Assembly (NCBI GenBank): GCA_023935145.1
Contig: CM043700.1
Coordinates: 33,823,456-33,887,455, forward strand
Direction of reading: 5' to 3'
Source of the DNA: Bretschneidera sinensis
Lineage: Eukaryota; Streptophyta; Magnoliopsida; Brassicales; Akaniaceae
DNA: 64,000 nucleotides
Shown here: positions 48,610-60,000 of the stretch, piece after piece
Position numbering within the stretch: position 1 is the first letter of the stretch
Layout: each line of letters starts with the position of its first letter
Position numbers and translations under genes: made by a program
Notes under the pieces: generated by a model
Databases searched by the model: none
What the model was told of the DNA's origin: nothing
What the model saw: the letters and a program-made list of their open reading frames with translations, nothing else

Positions 48610-50110
48610 GATAGAAGACTTCAGGTATAAGATGAAAATCCCGAGAGGGCGACCAATGGAGGAGCTAACATCGGTTCCCCTCGGGGAAGACCCCATCCAA
48701 ACTGTCCGGATAAGGTCAAACTTCTCCAAAGAGCATAAGAAATAACTCATTTTCCTCCTCCAGAAGAACTGGGACTTGTTCGCCTGGTCTGTGTCAGATA
48801 TACCTAGGATTGACCCCAAGACTATCGAGCATCGCCTGAATGTGGATCTAAAGTACAAGTCAGTTGTCCAGAAGAAAATATCTTTCACCCTGGAACGCCA
48901 GGTCACCATCAATACTGAGGTAGACAAGCTGCTTGAGGCTGGCTTCATCCAAGAGGTGAAATACCCCTAATGGGTGTCCAACATCGTAATGGTTCGAAAA
49001 ACTAATGGTTAATGGCGGATTTGCATCGACTTTACTAACCTGAACAAGGCTTGCCTAAAGGATAGCTTTCCCCTCTCGCGAATTGATCAGCTGGTGGACA
49101 CCACTTCAAGGCATGAACTTCTCTCATTCATGGATGCATATTCCGGTTTCAATCCAATTTTCATGTACGGGCCAGATCGAGAGAAGACCGTCTTTATCAT
49201 TGACTGAGGGTTGTATTGCTACAAGGTCATGCCCTTCGGACTCAAGAACATCGGCGCGACCTACTAAAGGCTGGTGAAAAAAATCTTCAAAGGGTAAATA
49301 GGACTTAACATGGAAGTCTATGTGGATAACATGCTGGTCAAGATTATGAAGGCTTGGGACCACAAGACCGATTTAGAAGAAGTCTTTGAGGTCTTACGCA
49401 AACATAACATGAGACTGAATCCAGCCAAGTGTGCCTTCGGAGTAATTAGGGGGAAGTTATTAGGATTCGTGGTCACCCAAAGAGGGAAGCCAATACAAAG
49501 AAGATAAAAGCAATTCTCGACATGGCCCCTCCTAGATCTGTGAAAGAAGTGCAATAGCTCATCGGAAGAATTGCCGCCCTAAGTCACTTCATGTTAAAAT
49601 CTGCGGAGAGGTACCTACCCTTCTTTAAGGCCATTAAGAAGGCCAAAGTCTTCTCCTGGACGGAAGATTGCCAGGGAGCATTCGAAAGGTTAAAAAAGTA
49701 TTTGAGCTCGCCCCCACTCCTAACCAAATCTCTCCCGGGTGAAGAGCTGCTCTTATACCTATTTGCTGGGGAAAACACTGTGGCCTCTGTCCTGATTTGA
49801 GAAGAAGAGGGTATCTAGAAACCCATCTACTATGTCAGTAGAATCCTCTACAAGGCTGAAGTAAGGTACCCTACCATTGAGAAAATGACTTACGCCCTTG
49901 TAACAGCCGCATGGAAACTCCGACCGTATTTTCAGGCGCACATAGTCGTTTTCTTGACCGATTAGCCCTTGAGGCAAGTCCTTCACAGCCCAAGTGTCTC
50001 TGGGAGAATGGTGAAGTGGTCAGTGGAACTCAGAGAATTCGACATCCGATACCGTTCTCGGCAGGCTAACAAAGATTAGGCTCTAGCCGATTTTATCGTC
50101 GAAACAACCC
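48610..50110 (+). pseudogene. gypsy reverse transcriptase and first RNase H remnants
   Basis: RT blocks: EVDKLLEAGFIQEVKYP (48919-48968), WRICIDFTNLNKA, YKVMPFGLKNIGATY and the catalytic YVDNM (49319-49333) where YVDD is expected. RNase H remnants include FSWTEDCQGAFERLKKYL (about 49650) and a KPIYYVSRILYKAEVRYP block. In-frame stops occur at Gln, Arg and Trp positions. Confidence 0.88.
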
Positions 50111-50169
50111 TCCCAGTGGTTCCCAGTGTGAAAGTAGAGTCGACACCAGACAAGACACCAAATGAATCA

Positions 50170-50600
50170 CCTCTAAAGTAGACTCTCCACGTGGATGGAT
50201 CCTCCAATACTGTGGGAAGCGGAGCATGACTCATCCTCTACAGCCCTGACGGCTTCACAGTCGAGTATGCCATGAATTTTGAGTTTAAGGCTTCCAATAA
50301 CGAGGCAGAGTATGAAGCCTTACTAGCTGGCCTAAGGCTGGCCAAAGCCCTATCAGCCAAAGTCGTAGATGTGTTCAGCGACTCCCAGCTAGTAGTAAGT
50401 CAGGTAATAGGAGAATTCGAAGCTCGGGGAGAGAAGCTCGCCTGGTACCTCCAAAAAGTGAAAGAGCTAGCCGCCAAGTTCAAAATGTTCTGGATAACTC
50501 AAATTCCACGGGCCGAAAACTCCAAGGTAGATGCCTTGGCCAACCTGGCCTCATCTCGGTACCTAGAACTAACTCGAGCCATTTATCTAGAAACTCTCTC
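50170..50600 (+). pseudogene. Second (archaeal-type) RNase H of the Tat element
   Basis: LHVDGSSNTVGSGA starts the domain. FKASNNEAEYEALLAGLRLA supplies the catalytic Glu region, DVFSDSQLVVSQVIGEFEA the middle Asp, and RAENSKVDALANLAS the end. This additional RNase H beside the ordinary one is diagnostic for the Tat lineage. It has only a few stops, at its start. Confidence 0.85.
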
Positions 50601-50649
50601 CATTCCTAGCATAGATGAAACCTCGGTCCTACCAGTAAAAGAGGGTACG

Positions 50650-51890
50650 ACGTGGATGGACCCAATCCTACACTACCTGAAAGATGGAAAGGTCCCCGAG
50701 CAGAAAAATAAGGCCAAAAAGTTAATCTCTCAAGCCTTTCGGCACACTATCATAGATGGACAGTTGTATAAGAGAGCTTTGACTATACCTTACTTGAGGT
50801 GCCTCAGCTCCGTCGAGGCCAATTACGCTCTCCGAGAAGTCCACGAGAGCATATACGAAAATCACCTAGGAGCTCGAGCCCTCGCCTTCAAGGTTCTACT
50901 CCAAGGGTATTACTGGCCCAGGATGAAAGAAGATACGGCTGACTTGATCTAGAAGTGCAGAAACTGTCAACAGTACTCTCCAGTGCCACACCAGCCTGCC
51001 AATCCTCTCACCTCGATCATTAGTCCACTTTCCTTTGCTATGTGGGGAATGGATGTCCTAAGCCCGTTCACCGCTGTAGCTGGGCAAAAGAAGCACCTCA
51101 TTGTAGCCATTGATTATTTCACCAAGTAGGTCGAGGCAGAACCATTGGCCAGCATCACAGATCACTAAACCAGGAACTTTGTTTGGAAGTCGATCGTGTG
51201 TCGTTTTGGGATTCCTTGGGTATTGGTCACCAATAACGGAAAGAAATTAGATAGCTCCATTTTAAAATATTCTGTGAAGACCTCCAAATCGAGCATCGAT
51301 TCTCATCTATCGGATACCCACAGGCCAATGGCCAAGCTGAAGTTACTAACAGGACCCTTCTCCAAGATATTAAGAAAAGACTAGACAAAGATGATAGACA
51401 GTGGGCTGACCAACTCCTTAATGTTCTCTGGGACTATCGGACGACTGTGCGTACACCAACAGGAAAAACCCCGTTCTTCATGACGTACGGTTCGGAAGCC
51501 GCCATTCCAGTCGAAATTAGAATTCCATCGATGTGAGTACAGTTTTTTGAACCAAGTGACAGTGAGAAAGCCTTAAGGATAAACAGGACTTGGTTGACGA
51601 AGCGCGAGACAAAGCCCAGATCTGTTTGGCTGCATACCAACAGAGGATGACCCGATATTACAACTCCCGAGTTCGAAACTAGAGCTTTAGACTCCATGAC
51701 CTCGTCGTGTGGAAGAGTGAAGTTTCTAGCCCTCGACAAACGGGAAAACTCGTTTCAAACTGGGAAGGCCCATACAGAATCCGAAGAGTTTGTCGAATGG
51801 GTACTTTTGAGCTCGAAGAATTAAATGGCAAGTCAGTCCCTCGCACTTGAAATGCGGAGAACCTCCGTAAATTCTATCAGTGATACGAAA
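50650..51890 (+). pseudogene. gypsy integrase remnant
   Basis: The HHCC zinc-binding region is at about 50820-50975 (H...NHLGARAL...GYYWPRM...KCRNCQQY). The catalytic core follows from about 51040 (FAMWGMDVLSPF, HLIVAIDYFTK), with a frame shift near 51260. The C-terminal part (DLVVWKSEVSSP, LVSNWEGPYRI) reaches about 51880. Several stops, all at Gln or Trp codons. Confidence 0.85.
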
Positions 51891-52061
51891 TGTAAAGTAA
51901 AGAATTAATAAAGTTCAGAGTTTAAAGGAAGGTTATGAAATTTCATTAAGTTAAGAATGGAGGTACAAAAGTAGGCACTATCTTTATTGGATACAAAAAA
52001 CAAAAACCTATTCTAAAGAAGTAGGGGCCTCATTGGCCTCGTCCTCGCTCCCTACTACCTC

Positions 52062-52767
52062 CTAAGCCGCACCCCCGGTAGTCCCCTGGGCCTCATCCTC
52101 CGCTATCTCCCTGATATTAGTCACAGCAGTGTCTGCCGCATCTCCTCCGACAGCAACCGCACCCAATTCCCCTGAAAGGGCACCAAGGTTAAGGCAAAAA
52201 AAGTCGAGCCCCCGGTAAAGAAACTCGGCTTTCCTCCTGGCCTTGTTAAAGCCCGTTAGGAACTGAGCCCCGACCCCATCCAGTAAGACCTCCTCGACCT
52301 TGGCCACAACCTTCTTTCTCTCAGCGGCCTTAGCAACCACCTCCTCCATCTGGGCCCGGATCAGGTCCCTCTCTTTCCTGAGGGCATCCTCAGCCTTGCG
52401 TCGATGGTCCCTCTCGAAGATGGCGTCATCTTTGGCCTGTTCGACTACCTCTAAGGAGGAAGACAAAGCCCGGACTAGTTCCCGGGTCTCCTCTAGCCTA
52501 TACTCAGTTTTTGCTAAGCGATAGGCCATATCAGTGCTTCACCGAGCAAGGACCCCGCCAATGACTCCAACCTAAAACGAGAACATTGTTAAAAGAAAAA
52601 CAAATGAATTGAAGAGCCAGAATGAAGGAAAGAGACAATACCTGGGAGAAACTGGTCTCCGCAGCCGAGCAAAGCGCCTCGAAGGGCTTCACCGAAAGCT
52701 CTAGCATATCGAGGGGAAGAATCCCTAAGATAAGGTGTTCGAGAGCAACCTTTGGATGCACGAACAC
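52062..52767 (-). pseudogene. Antisense ORF with an intron, downstream of integrase
   Basis: On the - strand an exon ending at 52642 (HPKVALEHLILGILPLDMLE, then AAETSFSQ) is followed by a GT-AG intron (52572-52641) and a second exon from 52571 to 52062 (VGVIGGVLAR, TGA, then MAYRLAKTEYRLEETRELV). The second exon encodes a long coiled coil rich in Lys, Glu and Ala, then a hydrophobic, Ala/Gly-rich end. One TGA interrupts the joined frame. Antisense ORFs at this place are known in Tat elements; the protein's role is unknown to me. Confidence 0.7.
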
Positions 52768-52837
52768 CGAATCATCTCCCCTCAGTGCCCATCATGGTAT
52801 GAAGATGGAAGCTGCCCCAGGTCCCTCCCTGAAGGAA

Positions 52838-53085
52838 GACGGTCCGAGCGTGTGAGCTGCTTGTCATATGCTCGGTCAAAATTCGCCAGGTCCGAACGTA
52901 TGAGCTGCTTGTCATACGCTCAGCCAAAATTCACCAGGTCCGAGTGTATAAGCTGCTTGTCATACACTCGGTCAAAAATCTCCAGGTCCAAGTGTATGAG
53001 CTGTTTATCATACGCTCGGCCTGATCTCGCCAAGACCGAGCATCCGAACTGTTCTTCATACGCTCGGCCAAGATTTTGCCAAGAT
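52838..53085. repeat. Five 48-bp repeats, each a near-perfect hairpin
   Basis: Units start near 52842, 52890, 52938, 52986 and 53034. Each has arms of about 12 bases (for example CCGAGCGTGTGA and TCATATGCTCGG) around an 8-base loop, GCTGCTTG in three units. Some arm changes are paired (GTGTAT with ATACAC in unit 3). The + strand frame 52735-53190 is a by-product of the 48-bp period and is not called a gene. Confidence 0.9.
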
Positions 53086-53342
53086 CAAACTCTCATTTTA
53101 TGGAAAGCAAAATATAAAACACAGGGAGATCATGCGAAGCAAAGATTGAAAGAAGAATATTTTATTAATTTATCAAAAGATTACAACTAACGACCTCGAA
53201 TGACAAGCAAAAGAAGACCCTAACGGCCTCGAAGTACAAATAAAAAACCAACTACTCTAATACAAGTCAATCAAGGAAGGGGCTGCCTCAACCTCCTTGT
53301 CTTGAGACTTGTCTTGGGGCACTCCCCTGTGGCGGGCTGCTC

Positions 53343-53579
53343 TCATCCTGAGCCTAGATGCTCTTCCCCTAGGATAGGCGGCCTTGGGCCTCGATGTTTT
53401 TCTTGCTCTCCTGGCTGCTCCTTCTCCAAAGCATGCTCTTCCTCAAACTCCAGCAGAACAAGGCTAGAGGAGTTTACCTCCGGATACATGTCCTCGACCT
53501 TCCTCTTGGTTTCCATAAATCCCTCAAGGAACTGTTGACTCCCCTCCCTCTCTAGAGCCACTACATTCAGAATTTTCAA
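53343..53579 (-). pseudogene. Second antisense ORF fragment, related to 52062-52571
   Basis: The frame reads SQQFLEGFMETKRKVEDMYP, resembling AQFLTGFNKARRKAEFLYRG of the first antisense ORF in spacing and several residues. It then turns Glu- and Pro-rich. It may be a diverged duplicate of the antisense ORF's C-terminal part. Weak similarity, read by eye. Confidence 0.4.
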
Positions 53580-54043
53580 AGACCAGTGTAAGAACTTTCA
53601 GGAAAGTGAGGCCAAGGGCTCCCAACTCTTGGAAAACAAAACTTGCTCTGGTTCAGAGAAGAGATAACAGAAACCCTTTTTATAAGAAGAGAAAACACAT
53701 CCATTGAGGGCACTTAATGCAAGCACAGAAAAAGAGGAGACCTTTTAAGATCCTAAGGCCACTCATACGCTTCTCTAGGCGTCTTCTCGCTTCCCAATAG
53801 CAACAAACCCGTTCCTGAGGTCCGCCATTTAATGCAAGGTTGACTCACACGTCCCCAAGATCAGACATCCAGCGCTCCAAGTCCTAGCGCCCGGACTGTT
53901 GCATATGTGCCCAGCTCTACCCAAGCTTGGACCCTTACGAATTGCCCCACGCATACCAAGCTCGGTTCTGTCTAAGCGCGACATACTGTCCCTTTCGTTG
54001 AAAGACCATGCCCCACAATACTTCCTTAAGCACATAAATATAC

Positions 54044-54063
54044 TCAAGGAAGTGGGGGGCCTG
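54044..54063 (+). other. Polypurine tract of the gypsy element
   Basis: AAGGAAGTGGGGGG followed by CCTG lies immediately before the 3' LTR, the expected position. Confidence 0.7.
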
Positions 54064-54719
54064 TGATGGGGCCTGATATAGCCCATAACAATCCGGTCCA
54101 TAACACTCCGGCCCATAACACTCCAGCCCAATAAACACTCCGGCCCATAACACTCCGGTCCGTGACACTCTGGCCCAGATGTAGCTCATAACACTCTGGC
54201 CCAATAAACCTATGTTTGAGCTCCCTCTATAATATGCCGTCCTGTAGTCGCCCTACGACATGCCGCTCTGCAGCAACCCTACGCCACCCTACGACACGCT
54301 GCCCTGCAGCTGCCCTACAGCACGATGCCCTGCAGCCACCCTGCGACACACCGTCCCTTGGTCATGCAATCAATGCCTTCACACTGACAACGCATAGGCA
54401 ATGCCCGTTTAGAAGGCTATAAATAAGCCGGGGTATGGAATTCATAAATCATCCATACTAAATCTGCTTACACGCAAGCTCCTTTAGATTTAACCCTCGG
54501 CCTCGCCCCTTTTTAAGCTTTCGTTCTAACTTAAGCTTTGAAGCACCCTCGGAGGTCTCCCCCTCCCCTCCTTCCGAGGGCCTTTAGTTCATCACTGTTA
54601 CCTGTGTAGGGCCCAAGTCACGTCAGCACTTAGGCCACGCCAGGACCTAGGCCACGTCAGCACCCAGGCCATATCAGCACCCAGGCCACATCGGCAGTAA
54701 CAAATTTTTGGCATCAACA
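54064..54719 (+). repeat. 3' LTR of the gypsy element
   Basis: Starts TGATGGGGCCTGATATAGCC and ends GGCATCAACA; 656 bp. It has extra tandem copies of a CCCTGCAGC/CCCTACGACA block (about 54235-54360) and of a CAGCACCCAGGCCA block (about 54620-54690) relative to the 5' LTR. Confidence 0.92.
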
Positions 54720-54965
54720 GAATTAATGTTTAACTTCTCATTGTTTTTATACCTTATTTTCACCGAGGTTTGATCTCACGGATTTAATCTTGTGATAATT
54801 ATTATGGGTTTTTTTAATTATTGAAATGATTATATATATAAAAGTAAATTAATTGATTTAATCACAATATAAATTTACAATACTATTATATAATCAATTC
54901 ACAATACTACTATATTACCTGCTGAACTTAGTATTCATTAGTTTTCTCCGAAACACTTATCTTTG

Positions 54966-55100
54966 TCGATGAGGTTTTGGTTTAATGGTCAAGGTTGAGG
55001 CTGACTATAAAATCTTAGGTTCGATTTTTACTATGTGTAGATTATTTGTTTGATTTATATATCGGTTATTTCTTCAATTTTAAGTAAGTTGTAATAGTAT
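54966..55100 (+). mobile_element. tRNA-derived SINE candidate
   Basis: TTGGTTTAATGGTCAAGG (54978 on) resembles a pol III A box and AGGTTCGATTTTTAC (55017 on) a B box, spaced as in a tRNA. Sequence following is AT-rich. Ends not determined. Confidence 0.45.
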
Positions 55101-55177
55101 TGTGGGTTTCTGGATGAGTAAGGAGATAATATGACCTTATATTGTAATCGAATCGGTCATTGTACTACTTGTTTATA

Positions 55178-55928
55178 GTATTCATTGTACTACTTGGGCT
55201 TCTACATTATTTCAAAGTTTGCTGAGGCAACACTAACATATCAAACATTTTTAAACCCATGATTCACTTCAAAATATCAATTTACACCATCAAGCAACCT
55301 TAAAATGATTTTTTTTGAAGAATCAAAATTTTAATTGGATATTACTTTTTAAAATATAGAAATATTACTGATGAAACATATTTAACAAGGAATTTTTAGG
55401 GTTTTTAAAAAAATGAAAATTATCATCATTTTTTTAAAAAATTAAATAAATTTAAAAAACAATTATAAAAGAAAATTAAATGAAAAGTTTGTTGATATGT
55501 TTTTTAATTATAAAATTAAATAGTATAACATCTCAGATAAATGAATATAAAAAACCGTCACAAAATAAAATTTAAAGACAAAATTTTCTATTTTAAAAAT
55601 TAAAATGATGCCGCATGTTTTAATTTATTTTTAGAAAAATATGAATTCCGATAACCTAAAAATTTGTGTTATAAACAATTTTGAGATAAATAATTGATAA
55701 ATAAAATTATTAAACTTATCATAATCACTTGGAGATATTTTAACACTAAGGATACTTTGGTAATCATGAAAAGTAACATCCAATTAAAATTTTGATTCTT
55801 AAAAAAAAATCATTTTGGGACTGTTTGATGGTGGAAGTGATGTTTTGGGTAAATTATGAGTTTTTAAAAAGATTCGATATGTTAATATCATTTCAAAAAA
55901 CTTGAATATAGTGCAGTGTAATTTATCT
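55178..55928. mobile_element. Non-autonomous DNA transposon with long inverted repeats (copy 2)
   Basis: The same family as 40088-40948, inserted in the opposite orientation: the interior reads as the reverse complement of copy 1 (the CCGTCACAAAATAAAA and AACCTAAAAATTTGTG blocks). Its right end AGTGCAGTGTAATTTATC is well kept, and the left end is eroded, so the start is approximate. Confidence 0.75.
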
Positions 55929-57084
55929 TTTATTTTATTTTTTTTATAAACTTTTTACCAAAAAAACCAAATAAATAAGTAGCACCTTCAAGAAAAAGAA
56001 TTTAAGGCAAGGCTGGGCTTCATTAAACCTAGTCAACATGGGGTATTAACTGACATATGAAAAAGAACACTCTTAAGCGCGGAGTATGAAAAGTTGGGCC
56101 AAGCCATGTTCAGCGAGCGGTAGTTTGTAGTATTAATTTTCGGGTTGGGCCAACTTCAACAAGGTTTAACCAGTGATAGGCCTTACTGCCGATTTAGACA
56201 CTAGCACAATATACAGGGCAAGGCAGTGATAAACTGCTATTAGAACCAAATTGTTAAATTTTGATCAGTAACCTAAAGCCACCGGATTGAGTGCTTAGTT
56301 AGCTTAATTAGCAAAGGTTTTTTTTTTAATTTTTTTTTATCGTACAATAGATTTGAACAAATCTCGTTTACATAAAAGATTAGAAGATAATAAAAAAAAA
56401 TGAAGTAGTGATCGAGTGTCTCGACGGTTTAATATTCGATCTGATTCTGATTCTGATAGCTATATGTGTAGCTAATGAGCCTCTAATAAACCAAAAGAAA
56501 AGAGACCGACATTTGAAAAAAAATTTAAATATTTTAAATTGAAGAGATTTAAACAAATTGGATTTAATTTTTCCGGACGAAATAATATTGGCAAGCCATA
56601 GCCCATAGGTTTGCTGCTAGCAGCATTGAAGTGGCTTTGAAAATAGGCCTATTATACTTTCACTCTCGTTGATATTTATGCCAGTTGGGCCCAATAAGAA
56701 CTAATCCTAAGCCAAGGCCTTGTTCGTTAAAGAGCTTAATGAACAAAATCAACTAGTATTTCAAAAGGCCCGTCCTATATTTTCCTCTTATCTTTTCTAA
56801 AAATTAATTTTTGACTATTATCTAAAATAGTATGAAATCGAAGGCCACTATAATAACAATCTGTTGAGAAAAATCATCGTCTCTATACTCGGTATCTCCT
56901 CTTTCCTCTCCGTTTCCATCTTTTCCCTCTCCTTCGAGGGTTTTCCCTCTTTTTTCTTTTTTTCTCTTTGTTTATTTTAATTTTTTGTTTTTCCCTTCTT
57001 CCTCATCGAAACCCTACGAAGCCCTAATCCTAATAAGGCCCTTCAATCACAAGCACGCTATCTCTCTGTATCTATACTTTGAAG

Positions 57085-60000
57085 ATGGAGCAGAGGCTAA
57101 AGCAACAGGCGATGATGCAGCAGTCTCTTTACCACTACCCTGGCCTCTTGGCTGCACCCCAGGTTTTTTAAACACTTTATTGCTTTTAGATTTGAATTAT
57201 GTAGCCATCTCCCTTCTCCCTTCCAATGCGTCTGTGTGTTTTCTTGATTAAATGTTTTTTTAAATATTTGGATTATGTAATCTTTGATCTGGTGTTTTTT
57301 TCTTCCAATTTTTAAATATGATTGAATGTTAAAATTGATTTCTTGATTAATTAGATTGGGAGATTGGCATTTTGGAGAAATTGTTTAATAGGATTGGTCT
57401 TCAGCTTTTCTATTTAGAGAAATGTTTGTCGTTACTGTACGCTGCTTCTTTTTCGTGAAATGAAAAAATTTTCTAAGTATTTTCTATAACTGTTATTAGA
57501 ATTTTTTTATTTTTGATTGTTTCCGGGTTGAAATCATATGAATTCTGTTTTTTTTAATATTATTAATTTCCGGGTGCTTTTTGCTCATTGCGTGTAGTTA
57601 GGATTGGCTGGATTTTGTTCAAGATACCTTTTAATTAGCTAAATTGTTTGTGACTATCTTTTTGTTCTTATGGGGATCATATGGCAATTGTCAACCCGTG
57701 GAGAGTTGTAGCTATTCTATGCTATTTACTTTCCCTTGCCATTATTCAGTATGATCTCAGAATTGGTATCTGTGGATTAAGAGTTCACTTTTTATACTAA
57801 TAGTTTATTTTCTTGGAAAAAAAGAACAAAAGAAAACAACCCAATTAGAAATGATGCATTGGATGGGATATTGCTATTTGGTTCTATAGAGCAACGAATA
57901 GCAAGTTTAGCTGTCTCATTGACTTTTATTTTCTCATAGTTTTCTTTTGTATAGTTGGACATACTTGTGAGGAGTGTGGGCATTTAAGATTAGGAAATTT
58001 TATTTCTCTTTCTTTTTTTTTGCTTCTTGTTTTTACTTTTTTATTTTGCAGATAGAACCTATCTTGAGTGGAAATCTACCTCCTGGCTTTGATTCAAGTA
58101 CATGTCGCAGTGTGTGAGTGTTGTATAGACATTTTCTTTTCGCTATTTTTGGTTTCTTTTATTTTGAGTCATGCATATTCGGTTCATTGATAGGTGTTTC
58201 CAATTTGGGTGAACTTATATCCTAAGCAGATAGATTTAGTTTCTCTCTAGATAATTTTCTTTTTTTGTTGTGTTTATCTTGCTCTGTGCACACACGTCAT
58301 GAAGCAGTTTCTCTTGTTGATCATTGTTCTTTTCTGAACATAATTAATGCTTATATTTGATCCTATTTCCCAAATGCATTTTTATTTTATAATTGCTCTT
58401 TCATTTATTTATGCTAATTTGTTTTCTATGTTTGGGAAATTATAGTTATGTGGGAAATATTCACCCACAGGTTACAGAACCCCTTCTTCAAGAAGTTTTT
58501 CTAAGTACTGGTCCCATTGAAGGATGCAAGCTCATAAGGAAAGAGAAGGTATAATTTTAATCTTAACTATTTTCAGATATTTTTCTTTTGTTATATTGTA
58601 AACAACTTAGCTGCAGTATGTTTCTTGTTTGGCAATATTTAAAGCAAAGCTTATTTTGCCATTCTTGTTTTGCTATTCCTTTTCTTCTATTTTCATCTTA
58701 TAATGATTTGATTTTTGCTCATTTCGCTGCTGATGTGGCACCTCATTTCTTTTCTATGCAGTCATCCTATGGTTTTGTGGACTATTTCGACCGTAGGTCA
58801 GCTGCCCTTTCTATTGTGACTCTTAATGGAAGGCATTTGTAAGTAAAAATCCTAGTCAAATTGTGGATTGCTTTTGCCCTGTCTTATATTCTAATAAGTC
58901 GTTTGTTTGCAGGTTTGGGCAACCTATTAAAGTTAATTGGGCTTATGCTAGTAGTCAGAGAGAGGACACATCAGGTTTTTATATACATGCATATAAATTT
59001 CATGTTTATTCAGTCATATCACTTTACATAGCATTTGTAAAAGCTTATATTGTTCTATCAGAACAGAAAAAAAAAAGATGAAGCTTATACTGTTTTCATT
59101 TTGGAATTCAGGTCATTTCAACATCTTTGTTGGTGATCTTAGCCCTGAAGTCACAGATGCTACTTTGTTTGCATGCTTCTCTGTGTACCCTAGTTGCTCG
59201 TGAGCTCCATTTTCCTCGTTTTTTGTTTGTCTTAGATTATGTTTTTTCTTGTTATCTAGAATTTCAGGAAATATAGATCCTAATATGCCTAAATTTGTCT
59301 TTATTCAAGACTAATTTGATGTGTCACTTACAGAGATGCAAGGGTTATGTGGGATCAAAAGACTGGGTGTTCAAGGGGTTTTGGGTTTGTTTCTTTTCGG
59401 AATCAGCAGGTACTGAAATTACTCTGACGATCTATCTGTGGAATTAATTTTTTCCCCATTCTTTTGGTTCTTCATGTCATGATTATGTCATTCTGTCTTT
59501 TATAAGTATGATTCTGTTTTTCTCAGGATGCCCAAAGTGCAATCAATGATTTAAATGGTATGTGACTTTTCATTTCTGTCAAAGACTTTGCTTTTTATTC
59601 TTTTCCTATTAATTTTATTATCATCACACATAGTAGTATTTGGAGGCAATCCATCAAATAAAGTGAAAAGAAGGAACTCCATTGTTTATTGGCGCATAAA
59701 CTATTCTTAGTTTATATCATATTCTTTTACTATTTAGTTGCTGTTCAGTATTTTGTGTTGTGGTATGGACAGAATGGCAGATTGTGTTGAAGTCAGGAAT
59801 GGCATCAGAAGTGGGAAATGAGGATGACTTGGGGGTAGGGGGGCCATGAATGAACTGCTTGCTAGTGGCTTGGTTTGGCTCTTATTTTCCTAGCTACAAT
59901 TTGAGCTCAAACCTGGCTTTAAGCTCATCTACATTTTCTCAAGCTCATTGGCTCGGATTGATGTTAATTAGTAAATGAAATGAAATGTCAATGGTGGGAG

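Larger units (their letters stand above)
45799..54719 (+). mobile_element. Complete but decayed Ty3/gypsy element, Tat type
   Basis: 8921 bp between GAATT duplications. Order: 5' LTR, Gag, protease, reverse transcriptase, RNase H, a second archaeal-type RNase H, integrase, an antisense ORF with an intron, a hairpin minisatellite, polypurine tract, 3' LTR. The extra RNase H before integrase and the antisense ORF downstream of pol are hallmarks of the plant Tat lineage. Many stops interrupt pol, and the LTRs differ in length (534 and 656 bp) and at many bases, so it is old and inactive. Confidence 0.93.
54725..57084. other. Intergenic DNA with a SINE candidate, a long-TIR element and the UBP1 promoter/leader
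   Basis: No protein-coding similarity. The right-hand 200 bases, pyrimidine-rich with CTCTTTCC runs, are the probable UBP1 5' leader. Confidence 0.55.

Noticed and set aside
52838..53085. CRISPR-like array
   Set aside because: Units are contiguous, with no unique spacers, inside a plant retrotransposon.
52735..53190. Cys/Ser-rich 151-codon + strand frame
   Set aside because: Produced by the 48-bp hairpin repeats, whose period is a multiple of three. The antisense ORF overlaps it.
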